64,000 nucleotides of DNA. Source: Burkholderiaceae bacterium. Its GTDB lineage: Bacteria; Pseudomonadota; Gammaproteobacteria; Burkholderiales; Burkholderiaceae_B. Shown one piece after another: positions 34,771-44,748 of the stretch (position 1 is its first letter; each line of letters opens with the position of its first letter). Made by a program: the position numbers and the translations under genes. Location: assembly GCA_017983955.1 (NCBI GenBank), contig JAGOAJ010000009.1:60764-124763 (forward strand), given 5' to 3'. The notes under the pieces were generated by a model. The model was given only the letters and a program-made list of their open reading frames with translations, did not search any database and was not told where the DNA came from.

Positions 34771-36384
34771 ATGATCACGCCAGCTCCTCCTTTACCCACT
34801 AACCGCGCCAGCATCTTGGCTAAGCTGGCCAGCAACGATCCGGTTGATTTGATCGTTATTGGTGGCGGAGCCAGTGGGCTGGGCGTGGCGCTGGATGCTG
34901 TACTGCGCGGCTTGAAGGTAGTCTTGCTAGAGTCCCACGACTTTGCCAAAGGTACTTCTTCACGCGCTACCAAGTTGGTGCATGGCGGCGTGCGTTACTT
35001 GGCTCAGGGCAATATCCCATTGGTGCGTGAAGCCCTGCACGAACGGTCTACCTTATTGCAGAATGCCCCACATTTGGTCAGTCCGCTGGCCTTTGTGATG
35101 CCTAGTTTTTCCTGCTGGGAAACGCCGTTCTATGGGATAGGCCTGAAGATGTATGACGCCCTGGCGGGCAAGGCTGGGCTGGGGCCCACCCAATTCATGA
35201 GTGCTAGGGCAACCCATTCTTGTCTGCCTGGCGTAAAAATGGCTGGTCTTAAGGGCGGTGTTAAATACTGGGATGCTCAGTTTGATGATGCGCGTCTGGC
35301 GTTGGCGCTGGCACGTAGCGTCGCAGCTCAGGGTGGATTGGTTGTGAACTATTGCCCCATGACCGAGCTGTTGCACGAAGATGGTCGTGTCGTTGGCGTG
35401 CGTTGCACCGATCTTGAAACCGACACCGACTACACGGTACGTGCCAAATGCGTGGTAAATGCCACTGGCGTCTGGGTGGATGAAATACGCCATAAAGACG
35501 ATCTTGCTGCAGGCCGCGTCACTGTCCCTATGGTCAGTCCTAGTCAGGGCGTGCATTTGGTCGTGGACGCCAGTTTCCTGCCCGGTCAGCATGCTTTACT
35601 GGTACCTAAAACCCGTGACGGCAGGGTCTTGTTTGCCGTGCCCTGGCTGGGTAAGGTCATTCTGGGCACCACAGACACACCGCGCCATGACCTGGCCCGC
35701 GAACCCTTGCCCTTTGCCGACGAAGTCGCCTTCATACTCCAAGAGGCGGCCAAATACTTGGCGCGGCCACCATCGCGGGCCGATGTACGCAGCGTCTGGG
35801 TGGGGTTGCGTCCCTTGGTTAGCGCACCTGCCACAGATAACGGCCATACCAAACGCATTAGCCGGGAACACACAGTAGTGGTCAGTCAATCTGGCCTGGT
35901 CACGGTCACTGGTGGTAAATGGACTACGTACCGGGCTATGGCCGAAGATGTGCTGAATAAATGCGTGGAGAGTGGGTTGCTGGACCAACTGCCAGCTTCC
36001 AGGACCGCCAGTTTTGCTTTGGTAGGGGCGCCTGTTGTTTCTGGCAGTACTGTTTCAGCAACGGATGCTGTTACTTGCATTGCCAATGCCCCAGGCCTGG
36101 CCGCTTATGGTGCTGAAGCTAGTTATGTGCAGGCGCTAGATGGACAAGACCATGAATTAGCCTATGGATTGACTGCCGCCATGGTCCGCTATGCCGTCAG
36201 GTATGAATATGCACGTACCACTGAGGACGTGCTGGCGCGTCGTTCACGTTTGCTGTTCCTTGATGCGGCGCTGGCCGGCCGTATCGCTGGCCAGGTAGCT
36301 GACCTGGTACAGCAGGAAACCGGACATGATCCACAATTGGAAAGTTTTCTTATTTTGGCCAAGCAGTACCATACCTTGCCATAA
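34771..36384 (+). CDS. glpD: Glycerol-3-phosphate dehydrogenase, FAD-dependent
   Basis: GlpD oxidises glycerol 3-phosphate to dihydroxyacetone phosphate at the inner membrane and passes electrons to quinone. From the ATG at 34771 the protein has 537 residues, close to the usual length. The FAD motif DLIVIGGGASGLGVALDA lies near residues 26-43, and SRATKLVHGGVRYL and WTTYRAMAEDV are family signatures. The frame opens at 34714, but those codons lie in the intergenic region shared with glpK. Confidence 0.95.
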   Translation: MITPAPPLPTNRASILAKLASNDPVDLIVIGGGASGLGVALDAVLRGLKVVLLESHDFAKGTSSRATKLVHGGVRYLAQGNIPLVREALHERSTLLQNAPHLVSPLAFVMPSFSCWETPFYGIGLKMYDALAGKAGLGPTQFMSARATHSCLPGVKMAGLKGGVKYWDAQFDDARLALALARSVAAQGGLVVNYCPMTELLHEDGRVVGVRCTDLETDTDYTVRAKCVVNATGVWVDEIRHKDDLAAGRVTVPMVSPSQGVHLVVDASFLPGQHALLVPKTRDGRVLFAVPWLGKVILGTTDTPRHDLAREPLPFADEVAFILQEAAKYLARPPSRADVRSVWVGLRPLVSAPATDNGHTKRISREHTVVVSQSGLVTVTGGKWTTYRAMAEDVLNKCVESGLLDQLPASRTASFALVGAPVVSGSTVSATDAVTCIANAPGLAAYGAEASYVQALDGQDHELAYGLTAAMVRYAVRYEYARTTEDVLARRSRLLFLDAALAGRIAGQVADLVQQETGHDPQLESFLILAKQYHTLP

Positions 36385-36409
36385 CCATGGTTTTGTTACA
36401 AATAGGCCG

Positions 36410-36937
36410 TTACCGAAATAAACTACGCGCTGAAGTGTAACGGCTGGCAAACCACGGGTTGTGCAGGGAATCGATGCGTACACGCCCGCCTGACGATGGC
36501 GCGTTAATGAACTGGCCATCGCCCAGATAAATACCCATATGAGAATTAGGGCGATTCAGCGTGTTGAAGAACACCAAGTCACCGGCCCTCAGTTGGCTTT
36601 TTGACACTGGGCGGCTGATGCTGGCGATCTGGGCAGTGTTATGCGGCAGCTTATGTGCAGTGGCGGCATCAAACACATAGGCGACCAGGCCGCTACAGTC
36701 AAAGCCTAGGCTAGGGTGGGCGCCACCATAGCTATATTCAACATCCAACAAGCCTAGCGCCGTCATAATCACTTCCTGACGCTGCTGCGGGTCTATGGCG
36801 ACAGGCTGTCGCAGATTGGTTGATGCTTGAGCACCACGATCGGGTTTTTTTTGCGGCCCAGAACACCCTGCCAGCACCAGAGTTAGTGCTAGTAGCACGA
36901 TACCTACCAGGGTAATTTTTCTTAAAGTAGGTTCCAT
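36410..36937 (-). CDS. NlpC/P60 (C40) family peptidoglycan hydrolase, lipoprotein
   Basis: The C-terminal NlpC/P60 domain has the catalytic cysteine in GFDCSGLVAYVF, the histidine in SHMGIYLGDGQFINAP and a downstream polar residue. It cleaves D-glutamyl-meso-DAP peptide bonds in cell wall stem peptides. From the ATG at 36937 the 175-residue protein starts with a lipoprotein signal ending in LVLAGC. The frame goes on to 37036, but the lipobox favours the shorter form. It is upstream of and divergent from flhDC. Confidence 0.87.
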   Translation of the reverse strand: MEPTLRKITLVGIVLLALTLVLAGCSGPQKKPDRGAQASTNLRQPVAIDPQQRQEVIMTALGLLDVEYSYGGAHPSLGFDCSGLVAYVFDAATAHKLPHNTAQIASISRPVSKSQLRAGDLVFFNTLNRPNSHMGIYLGDGQFINAPSSGGRVRIDSLHNPWFASRYTSARSLFR

Positions 36938-37209
36938 TCTGGCTGGATTTGTCCCCGTAGTTATATTCTTGTGTCGACTTAACAACACCAACAAGAAATA
37001 AAGCAGGATTATATGTTTTATATCAACTTTAGTCATGTTTTCAGCACTTTACTGTAACAGCGCGCTTGGTTTAATGTAAATGTGTATGTTTATTTGATAC
37101 TATTGCCGCAGCAGTTTTCTTTTATTTACAAAGTTCGATGTTGCTTACATTGAGCTTACAAATGTCGCTTACCTGATTTTAGTCTTCGCTCTTAATGGCC
37201 AAGTTCCTT

Positions 37210-37226
37210 GTTAATTGGGAATTAAC
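37210..37226. promoter_or_regulatory. Inverted repeat upstream of flhDC
   Basis: GTTAATTGGGAATTAAC is a perfect inverted repeat with 7-bp arms around GGG, located 57 to 73 bases upstream of the flhD start. The whole gap 36938-37282 has no gene. It should hold the flhDC promoter, and this dyad is its only clear symmetrical site. A TATAGG at 37230-37235 could be the -10 box. Confidence 0.4.
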
Positions 37227-37282
37227 CATATAGGAATTGTGGTTATGGACTTTATTAGTAGCGGCGGTTCCTTGGAGGGCAA

Positions 37283-37606
37283 ATGCCTGTAACAGATAAT
37301 TCGCTTTTAGGTGATATTCAGGAAGTTAATCTTTCTTACCTGATGCTGGCTCAACGCTTGTTGCGTGAAAACTTGTCTGCAGCCATGTTCAGGTTGGGAT
37401 TCGATTCGGATGTCGCTGAAATAGTCATGCGTCTGTCGCCATCTCAATTAGTTAAGCTAGCCAGCTCCAGCTCATTGATTTGTGGATTTCGTCTTAACGA
37501 TTACAGTCTGCTTTCGGCCTTGACCCAAGATGTCCTAGGTGGTGTGTTACAGCAAGCCCACTCTACAATTTTGCTGTCCCAACAAGAGCCCGAAAGGACT
37601 ATGTAG
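37283..37606 (+). CDS. flhD: Flagellar transcriptional regulator FlhD
   Basis: FlhD binds FlhC as a heterohexamer that activates class II flagellar promoters. The 107-residue protein matches the family over its length, with [20 protein letters not shown] and [29 protein letters not shown] strong GGAGG site precedes the ATG. The flhC gene follows 21 bases on. It is the first gene of the flagellar region and so the likely entry point for environmental control. Confidence 0.95.
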   Translation: MPVTDNSLLGDIQEVNLSYLMLAQRLLRENLSAAMFRLGFDSDVAEIVMRLSPSQLVKLASSSSLICGFRLNDYSLLSALTQDVLGGVLQQAHSTILLSQQEPERTM

Positions 37607-37627
37607 GCCGGATAGCGGAATTATTTT

Positions 37628-38233
37628 ATGGCAACCAAAAGTGTGGCTCGCGAAGCCAAAAGTGTGGCCCGCGAGGCCGAGGAAATTCTGTTAGCCAGTG
37701 AAATGGTCGTGCTAGGTGCGCGTCTACAGGTCTTGCAGGCAGAAACCACCCTAAGCTACGACCGTCTGGCACGGTTATACCGTGAAGTCAAAGGCTGTTC
37801 GCCACCCAAGGGCATGCTGCCTTTTTCGGTCGACTGGTTCATGACTTGGCTGCCCAATATTCATGCCAGCATGTTTTATGGTGTGTATCAGTATCTGGAT
37901 ACCCATACCCCCGCCAAGAAATCCCGCGCCCTGGTTGAAGCCTATCGGCTATATCTAGAGCAATCGTCGGCCGGACGTGTCCATGACGCCGACGCTGAAC
38001 CGGTACTAAGCTTTACCCGGGCCTGGATGCTGATACGGTTTTTCGATAGCAATATGGTGCAGTCGTCGTCTTGCATCCGATGCAATGGCAAGTTCGTGGC
38101 GCATGCCCACGATCCGCAAACTGATTTTGTCTGCGCCATATGCCGTCCGCCACCCCGAGCCGGGAAAACACGTGCACATGCTGCTGCCGTCACGGCATTG
38201 GCGGCAAAAAATAAGGCCAGAGCCCGGATTTAG
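37628..38233 (+). CDS. flhC: Flagellar transcriptional activator FlhC
   Basis: FlhC is the DNA-contacting partner of FlhD. The 201-residue protein has four zinc-binding cysteines in SSCIRCNGKFV and FVCAICRPP (about residues 140-176). Odd feature: the N-terminus carries KSVAREA twice (residues 4-10 and 11-17), encoded by a 21-bp tandem repeat at 37637-37678 with 19 of 21 bases equal. The usual protein has this segment once. The duplication keeps the frame, so the gene is probably functional. Confidence 0.94.
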   Translation: MATKSVAREAKSVAREAEEILLASEMVVLGARLQVLQAETTLSYDRLARLYREVKGCSPPKGMLPFSVDWFMTWLPNIHASMFYGVYQYLDTHTPAKKSRALVEAYRLYLEQSSAGRVHDADAEPVLSFTRAWMLIRFFDSNMVQSSSCIRCNGKFVAHAHDPQTDFVCAICRPPPRAGKTRAHAAAVTALAAKNKARARI

Positions 38234-38252
38234 GCTGGAAACCCCCCGTTGA

Positions 38253-38286
38253 TGATCGCTTTTATCAAGGCCGAAAAAGGCGATCA
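38253..38286 (+). other. Stem-loop between flhC and motA
   Basis: TGATCGC (38253-38259) pairs with GCGATCA (38280-38286), and the stem extends inward through a T-rich/A-rich stretch to about 11 pairs with a 12-base loop. No T-run follows, so it is not an intrinsic terminator. It might stabilise or partly separate the flhDC and motAB messages. Confidence 0.4.
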
Positions 38287-38319
38287 TAGGTTGTAAGTGT
38301 TCACTGAAGGCGCGTATCT

Positions 38320-39192
38320 GTGTTTATCCTGATTGGGTTTCTGATTGTTTTCTTTTCGGTTTTCGGAAGCTTTGTTGCCCTGGGCGGGCATCTGGGCGCC
38401 TTGTACCAGCCGTTTGAATTTACCCTGATCGGCGGGGCGGCGCTAGGCGCCTACATTGCCGCCAACAGCGGCAAGACAGCGATGCAGATGCTAAGCATAC
38501 TGCCCCAGGTGTTCAAAAAAACGCCCTATGATAAAGAACTCTATATGGAGTTGATGGCCCTGCTGTACGTGCTGCTGAATAAGGCACGTCGCGATGGTCT
38601 GATGTCTGTCGAGGCCGACATCGAAGATGCCGCCAACAGCCCTATCTTTGCTGAATACCCCCGAATTACCCGTGACGCAGACGTGATGGAGTTCCTGACC
38701 GACTATTTGCGCATCATGATCAGCGGCAACATGAGTCCCTTCGAAATCGAAACCCTGATGGATCAGGAAATTGACACCATCGTTCAGGAACGCAGTGTGC
38801 CTGCCAATGCCTTGCACGTAGTGGCCGATGCCTTGCCTGCTTTTGGGATTGTTGCCGCGGTCCTGGGGGTTATCAAGGCGTTGGCCTCTGTGGATCAGCC
38901 GCCAGCCATTCTGGCTGACCTGATTTCCAAGGCCATGGTAGGTACCTTTCTGGGTATTTTGTTGGCTTATGGTTTTGTCTCGCCGCTGGCGGCCTCTACG
39001 GAGCGTCATGTTTTTGCCTCCATCAAGGTGTTTGAGTGCATCAAGGTCACCTTGTTGGCCAGTATGAATGGCTACCCGCCGCCATTAGCGGTGGAGTTCG
39101 GGCGCAAGATCTTGTTTGTCGCGGTACGTCCTTCCTTCCTGGAGCTTGAAGAGCATGTGCGGCAAACACGGTCGGCCGCCCGTAGTGCATAA
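38320..39192 (+). CDS. motA: Flagellar motor stator protein MotA
   Basis: MotA and MotB form the proton channel of the flagellar motor. The 290-residue protein starts with GTG and has four membrane helices. The cytoplasmic loop carries LLNKARRDGLMSVEADIE (about residues 87-104) with the charged residues that contact FliG, and the third helix is PAFGIVAAVLGVIKAL. It overlaps nothing and is followed 12 bases later by motB. Confidence 0.95.
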   Translation: MFILIGFLIVFFSVFGSFVALGGHLGALYQPFEFTLIGGAALGAYIAANSGKTAMQMLSILPQVFKKTPYDKELYMELMALLYVLLNKARRDGLMSVEADIEDAANSPIFAEYPRITRDADVMEFLTDYLRIMISGNMSPFEIETLMDQEIDTIVQERSVPANALHVVADALPAFGIVAAVLGVIKALASVDQPPAILADLISKAMVGTFLGILLAYGFVSPLAASTERHVFASIKVFECIKVTLLASMNGYPPPLAVEFGRKILFVAVRPSFLELEEHVRQTRSAARSA

Positions 39193-39204
39193 GCAGGTAA
39201 CGCT

Positions 39205-40176
39205 ATGAGTACTTCCCAGCCGCGTATCGTCATACGGCGTAAAAGCTCGCGTCATCCTGCTACCCGTCATGGCGGCAGCTGGAAGATCGCCTATGCGGAC
39301 TTCGTCACAGCCATGATGGCGTTTTTTTTGGTGATGTGGCTGCTTAGCTTGGTCCCTCAACAAGACCTCAAGGCGATTGCCGAATACTTTCGCATGCCGC
39401 TAATGGAGGCCATCGCCGGCCGCGGGCCAGCCGAGGCGAACGAGCCGCATATTATTCCCGGCGGCCAGCCCAGCATTATCCCGAATATCTTTCCCACGCC
39501 TTCGCGCAACGACATGGATGGCGATAGGCGAGATCGACGCCGTCTGGAAGACCTGAAAAGTCAGCTGGATAATCTGATCAGGCACGATCCCATACTGAAA
39601 GAATTCCGTCCGCAAATGCTGCTGGATATGACGCCCGATGGCTTGCGGGTGCAAATTATCGATAATCAGAACCGGCCCATGTTTGCCACAGGTAGCGCAC
39701 AAATACAGCCCTATATGCGCGATATCATGCGTCAATTGGGGCCTATATTCAATGAGTTGCCCAACAGTATTTCGGTATCCGGGCATACTGACGCCATTCA
39801 ATACGCCACTGGCGAACGCGAATACAGCAACTGGGAGCTATCAGCCGACCGGGCCAATGCCGCCCGCAAAGAGCTGGTGGTTGGCGGCATGGCAGAACCC
39901 AAGATCAAGCAAATCCTTGGCTTGTCGTCTTCGGTCAGCCTGATTAAAGATAATCCTATTGCTGCCGTTAACCGTCGCATCAGTATCGTTGTGTTGAATC
40001 GCCAGGCCGAGCGCCGTATCGATGAACAGAACCAGGCAACTGATGTCGTCGGGCCCACCCTAGAGGAACTGACACAGCAACTGCCGGATGCGGTCACTAG
40101 CGATCCCGTCCAGGTTCCTGACATTAATATTCCAGCGGTTCAGGTAACGACGCCGGCAGCGCTACTTGCGCCGTAA
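39205..40176 (+). CDS. motB: Flagellar motor stator protein MotB
   Basis: MotB carries the proton-binding aspartate in its single helix (SWKIAYADFVTAMMAFFLVMWLL, Asp near residue 33) and anchors the stator to peptidoglycan through an OmpA-like domain at about residues 150-275 (ISVSGHTDAIQYATGEREYSNWELSADRANAAR). The length of 323 residues is normal. An AGGTAA ribosome site precedes the ATG. Confidence 0.95.
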   Translation: MSTSQPRIVIRRKSSRHPATRHGGSWKIAYADFVTAMMAFFLVMWLLSLVPQQDLKAIAEYFRMPLMEAIAGRGPAEANEPHIIPGGQPSIIPNIFPTPSRNDMDGDRRDRRRLEDLKSQLDNLIRHDPILKEFRPQMLLDMTPDGLRVQIIDNQNRPMFATGSAQIQPYMRDIMRQLGPIFNELPNSISVSGHTDAIQYATGEREYSNWELSADRANAARKELVVGGMAEPKIKQILGLSSSVSLIKDNPIAAVNRRISIVVLNRQAERRIDEQNQATDVVGPTLEELTQQLPDAVTSDPVQVPDINIPAVQVTTPAALLAP

Positions 40177-40355
40177 GCCAGCCAGTGGACGGCTGATTGA
40201 TTTAGTTACAGTTCGGGCGGCTTGCTAGCTGAAAATAACAGCCTTAGCCAGTAAGTATAGGCAATGCTGATAGGCATTTCTGTATATATTAATTACAATT
40301 GGGCTAACCGTACGATGTTACATGTCGTAATGGCTTACAGCAAAAGGAATGAATT

Positions 40356-42410
40356 ATGAGTGCAGGCGTTGACCTGAGTCAGTTTTTCGAAACGTTTTTT
40401 GATGAAGCGGACGAGCTATTGGCTGATATGGAGCAACTCCTGCTGGGGCTCGATATCGACAATCCCGATGCTGATCAGTTAAATGGCATTTTTCGTGCGG
40501 CGCACTCCATCAAAGGAGGCGCAGGCACCTTTGGGTGCTTTGTCGAGTTGGCTGAAACTACCCATTTGCTCGAGAATTTGCTCGACTTTCTGCGGCGCGA
40601 TGAAATGACGCTACGCAAGACCATGATCGATCTTTTTTTGGAAACCAAAGACGTGCTTACAGACCAGGTATCTGCTTATCGTAACTCCCAAGAGCCAGAT
40701 GCCGTCGCGTATGACAGGATTTGCGCACAACTGCGCGAACTGGCCCTAGAAAAACAAGACCATCAGCCCACCGCCGTTGTGCCTCAGGTAGCTGTTGCCG
40801 CTGTCGCAGCTACAGCGGCTGCTGGTACCGCGGGGGCTTTGCGCCTGGATCTAAGCCGTCTTAGTCCCAAGGACTCTGAAGCGCTGCTGGCTGAAATGGG
40901 CCTAATGGGCACCATATTGCACCAGGAAACGCAAGGTGACACCTTAAGTTTATGGCTGGATACCACGGCATCAGCCGACGATATCGAAGCCGTATGTTGT
41001 TTCGTGGTTGATGCCAGCCAGATTAAAGTTCAGTCTAGCAGTGTGCCGGATACCGCTGTGGCGCCGCTAGCTCTTGAAGTGCCTGCAGCATCTGTAGCGA
41101 CTAGTCCGGCAGCGCCTGAGACGGCAGTTTCGGCTGTCCCGCAGGCTAATACGTCCACAAGCAGCCCAGCCGCTATCAGTGCAACCACCACCAGCAAACC
41201 CGATGTGGCCGCCAAGCCCAAGCCTGCCGCTGCAGCATCCAGCAGCACCATACGCGTAGGGGTGGAAAAGGTTGACCAAATTATCAACCTGGTTGGCGAG
41301 CTGGTCATCACTCAGGCCATGTTGGTGCAAACTGCATCTACGCTGGACCCAGTTATCCATGACCGCCTGCTTAGTGGCATAGAACAGTTCGAACGTAACG
41401 CACGCGATCTTCAGGAGGCTGTCATGTCCATACGCATGATGCCTATGGATTACGTGTTCAGCCGCTTCCCCCGAGTGGTGCGCGAAGCCGCCACCCGCAT
41501 GTCGAAACAAATCAAGCTACACACGCATGGCCAGGCTACCGAATTGGACAAAAGCCTGATAGAACGGATTATTGATCCTTTGACCCATCTGGTGCGCAAC
41601 AGCATAGATCACGGTATAGAAATGCCTGATGATCGCATTGCTGCGGGTAAAACCCCCGAAGGCAACATGACCTTATCCGCCCAGCATAACGGCGGGCAAA
41701 TTGTTATTGAGGTCTCTGACGATGGCGCCGGTTTGAATCGCGAGCGCATTCTCAAGAAGGCCATAGCATCGGGCTTCCCCGTCAACGACAACACATCCGA
41801 TGACGAACTCTGGCAACTGATATTCGCGCCGGGTTTTTCCACCGCCGACAAGGTCACCGAGATCTCGGGTCGTGGTGTGGGTATGGATGTGGTCAGACGA
41901 AATATTCAAGGCATGGGTGGGCACATCCAGTTGTCATCCCGGGCAGGCAAGGGCACAACCACCAAAATTATTCTGCCTTTGACGCTGGCTATCCTGGACG
42001 GCATGTCCGTGCGGGTAGGTGAAGAAACCTTTATCTTGCCGCTTAGTCATGTCATGGAATCCATGCAGCCCACGGATGAACAGATACGGCGCATCTCCGA
42101 GACCGAGCATGTGCTGCATGTACGTGGCGAATATCTGCCCATGGTGGCCTTGCACGATATTTTCTCGGTTGAAGGCGCAGAAACTGATATCAAGCAATCT
42201 ATCGCCGTCATCCTTAAAGCCGAGGACGTGCGCTTTGCCTTGCTGGTGGATCATCTTATAGGCCAGCACCAGGTAGTGGTTAAAAACCTGGAATCAAATT
42301 ACCGAAAAATCCCCGGCGTATCAGCGGCCACCATATTAGGGGACGGAAGTGTTGCCCTGATTGTTGACGTTTTTGCCTTGTTGCGCGTAACGCGCGACCG
42401 AACCGTTTAA
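40356..42410 (+). CDS. cheA: Chemotaxis histidine kinase CheA
   Basis: CheA phosphorylates CheY and CheB under receptor control. In order it has: a phosphotransfer domain with His50 in FRAAHSIKGGAGTF, a P2-like domain at about residues 160-228, a long alanine/proline/serine linker (about 235-285), a dimerisation helix region, the ATPase with N-box LVRNSIDHGIE and G-box ISGRGVGMDVVRRN, and a C-terminal CheW-like P5 domain. The length of 684 residues is normal. An AAGGA site precedes the ATG. The upstream gap 40177-40355 probably carries a separate promoter, but no sigma-28 box was clear. Confidence 0.95.
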   Translation: MSAGVDLSQFFETFFDEADELLADMEQLLLGLDIDNPDADQLNGIFRAAHSIKGGAGTFGCFVELAETTHLLENLLDFLRRDEMTLRKTMIDLFLETKDVLTDQVSAYRNSQEPDAVAYDRICAQLRELALEKQDHQPTAVVPQVAVAAVAATAAAGTAGALRLDLSRLSPKDSEALLAEMGLMGTILHQETQGDTLSLWLDTTASADDIEAVCCFVVDASQIKVQSSSVPDTAVAPLALEVPAASVATSPAAPETAVSAVPQANTSTSSPAAISATTTSKPDVAAKPKPAAAASSSTIRVGVEKVDQIINLVGELVITQAMLVQTASTLDPVIHDRLLSGIEQFERNARDLQEAVMSIRMMPMDYVFSRFPRVVREAATRMSKQIKLHTHGQATELDKSLIERIIDPLTHLVRNSIDHGIEMPDDRIAAGKTPEGNMTLSAQHNGGQIVIEVSDDGAGLNRERILKKAIASGFPVNDNTSDDELWQLIFAPGFSTADKVTEISGRGVGMDVVRRNIQGMGGHIQLSSRAGKGTTTKIILPLTLAILDGMSVRVGEETFILPLSHVMESMQPTDEQIRRISETEHVLHVRGEYLPMVALHDIFSVEGAETDIKQSIAVILKAEDVRFALLVDHLIGQHQVVVKNLESNYRKIPGVSAATILGDGSVALIVDVFALLRVTRDRTV

Positions 42411-42436
42411 CGCCTTATCAAGATCCGGAGTAAGCA

Positions 42437-42940
42437 ATGTCTGATAATTTTCATTCCGACGGCCAGCAGTATGACACCGCAGGTCAGGAATACCTGATTT
42501 TCACCCTGGCTGCCCAGGAATATGGCATAGATATCCTGAAGGTTCAGGAAATCCGTGGCTATGACAGCCAGACGGTAACGCGCATCGCCAATGTGCCGTC
42601 CTTCATCAAGGGCGTCACCAATTTGCGCGGCATTATCGTTCCCATCGTTGATATGCGCATCAAGTTCAACCTGGAAAGCGTTGAATACGATCACCAGACC
42701 GTGGTCGTCATTCTTAATCTGAAATCACGCGTGGTCGGTATTGTGGTCGATGGCGTGTCGGATGTGCTGATCTTGCAAGCCGGGCAAACCAGCGCCGCGC
42801 CGCAGTTTGGTACCGCATTTTCTACCGAATACCTGACAGGCATAGGCACCATAGGCGAGCGTATGTTGATCCTGGTTGATATCGAGAAGCTCATGACCAG
42901 CGACGAGATGGCACTGGTTGAGGACGCCACCGCTAGCTAA
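42437..42940 (+). CDS. cheW: Chemotaxis coupling protein CheW
   Basis: CheW links receptors to CheA. The 167-residue protein consists of one CheW domain with [25 protein letters not shown], the conserved [25 protein letters not shown] and [13 protein letters not shown] site precedes the ATG. It lies 26 bases after cheA. Confidence 0.95.
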   Translation: MSDNFHSDGQQYDTAGQEYLIFTLAAQEYGIDILKVQEIRGYDSQTVTRIANVPSFIKGVTNLRGIIVPIVDMRIKFNLESVEYDHQTVVVILNLKSRVVGIVVDGVSDVLILQAGQTSAAPQFGTAFSTEYLTGIGTIGERMLILVDIEKLMTSDEMALVEDATAS

Positions 42941-43016
42941 TCTGCCACGTAGCCCCATGTTGACCAGCCCGTAGATCAGGCTGCCTGTTTTGTTTGTGTA
43001 ACCGAGGCGATTCCGG

Positions 43017-44738
43017 ATGTCTAGTATCAAGTCTTTGTTCATTAATATGAAAATCAGCAGCAGCCTAATCTTGGTACTGCTGCTGTTTTTTCTGATGCTG
43101 ATTGCAGGTGCTGGCGTGGGTGTGGGTTCACTGCATTTAAATAATCAGGCATTGGATCAGGTCGTCACTAATCAGCATGCACGGGCCAGCTTGCTGGCTG
43201 CTAGGGATCGCTACAAAGATGTGCAAATCACCTTGGGCCGTGCATTGGCTAGCTATGTGGTGAATAGTGACCTGCAAAATTACGCCATAGGCAATGAATG
43301 GGGCAGTCAAGCATCCACAGATACCTTGCTTAGCGACGAAAGCCGTCGCTTGCTGGAGCTGGCACGTAAGCAGCATGCTCAGGCGAAGGCATTGTTTACT
43401 GAGTTTCGTGAAGACGCCCAGAACATTCCTGACCCTGATGGGCATTATGCACGTGTTTATGCCTCATTTCAGACCTTGATCGAAGATGGCGTCCAACCGC
43501 TAATCGACATGGTGGCCACAGGTCAAATGGCCGAATATCATAACTTTTTGGGCGGGTCTACCCATTATCTTGAAGAAGATCTAAATAGCGCCGTAGGGCA
43601 GTTGGTTGCCGGTCAGCAAAGCCTGATAGACAGCGTTTATCAGAACGAAGCTGAAAATTTCCAACTGGTGGTCACACTGGTATCGGTGGCGATTGCGTCT
43701 GCCTTCGTCATTGTTATCCTGTCTTATTTGTTTTTGCGCATGCTGATGCTGCGCCCCTTGCGTGAAGCCGGTATACATTTTGATCGTATCGCCAGTGGTG
43801 ATCTTACCCAGCGTATACAGATGCAGTCGCGCAACGAAATTGGTCTCTTGTTTGCTGCGTTGCGCCGCATGCAGGAAAGTTTGGCTCGTACAGTGACTGA
43901 AGTTCGTTCTGGCGTGCATGAAATCAATGTGGGCGCCCATCAGATCTTTGTTGGCAACACCGACCTAAGCAGTCGTACTGAACAGCAAGCAGCATCGCTG
44001 CAAGAAACCGCGGCCAGCATGGAAGAGTTGGCCAGCACGGTCAGACAAAATACCGATAACGCCATACAGGCCAATACATTGGCACTGGGCGCTTCAGATG
44101 TTGCCCAGCGCGGTGGCGATGCCGTGGGCACGGTAGTCCAGACCATGAATGACATTTCTACCAGTTCGGGAAAAATGTCTGAAATTGTCGGCGTCATTGA
44201 TGGAATAGCTTTTCAGACCAATATTTTGGCCTTGAACGCGGCCGTCGAGGCAGCTAGGGCAGGCGAGCAGGGCAAGGGCTTTGCGGTGGTCGCGGGCGAA
44301 GTGCGTTCGCTGGCCCAGCGTAGCGCCCAAGCGGCTCGCGAAATCAAGGTCTTGATCGATGGCTCGCTGCTTAAGGTCAAAGCAGGTGCCACTCAGGCTG
44401 GCCAAGCGGGAACCATCATGGCCGAAGTCGTAAGCGCCGTGCAAGGTGTTACCACCATCATGGCCGAAATTTCTTCTGCATCGCATGAACAATCTGACGG
44501 TATAGAACAGGTAAATTTGGCGGTAACTCAGATGGACATCGTGGTGCAGCAAAACGCTGCCCTGGTTGAACAAGCGGCTGCGGCTGCCGGGTCCCTAGAG
44601 CAACAGGCTAATCGCCTGACCGATGCCGTCGCTATTTTTAAAATCAACCCCAACGAAGTCATTGATGTCAGTGCTAAGTCTTTGTCGACGTCATCAAATA
44701 CCATGGAGCCTACTTACGGAACGCTCGCGCATTCTTAG
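43017..44738 (+). CDS. Methyl-accepting chemotaxis protein, four-helix-bundle sensor
   Basis: This is a transmembrane receptor of 573 residues. The first helix is at about residues 12-34, a Tar/Tsr-type periplasmic helical domain extends to about 215, and the second helix ([25 protein letters not shown]) follows. A HAMP domain and a signalling domain come next, with the tip [42 protein letters not shown]. The C-terminus ends TYGTLAHS and lacks the NWETF-type pentapeptide that tethers CheR in enteric receptors. The ligand is unknown. Confidence 0.93.
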   Translation: MSSIKSLFINMKISSSLILVLLLFFLMLIAGAGVGVGSLHLNNQALDQVVTNQHARASLLAARDRYKDVQITLGRALASYVVNSDLQNYAIGNEWGSQASTDTLLSDESRRLLELARKQHAQAKALFTEFREDAQNIPDPDGHYARVYASFQTLIEDGVQPLIDMVATGQMAEYHNFLGGSTHYLEEDLNSAVGQLVAGQQSLIDSVYQNEAENFQLVVTLVSVAIASAFVIVILSYLFLRMLMLRPLREAGIHFDRIASGDLTQRIQMQSRNEIGLLFAALRRMQESLARTVTEVRSGVHEINVGAHQIFVGNTDLSSRTEQQAASLQETAASMEELASTVRQNTDNAIQANTLALGASDVAQRGGDAVGTVVQTMNDISTSSGKMSEIVGVIDGIAFQTNILALNAAVEAARAGEQGKGFAVVAGEVRSLAQRSAQAAREIKVLIDGSLLKVKAGATQAGQAGTIMAEVVSAVQGVTTIMAEISSASHEQSDGIEQVNLAVTQMDIVVQQNAALVEQAAAAAGSLEQQANRLTDAVAIFKINPNEVIDVSAKSLSTSSNTMEPTYGTLAHS

Positions 44739-44748
44739 TGATTGATTA

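Noticed and set aside
38253-38286. Terminator after flhC
   Set aside because: The stem is good, but no T-run follows on either strand, so it was listed only as a stem-loop.
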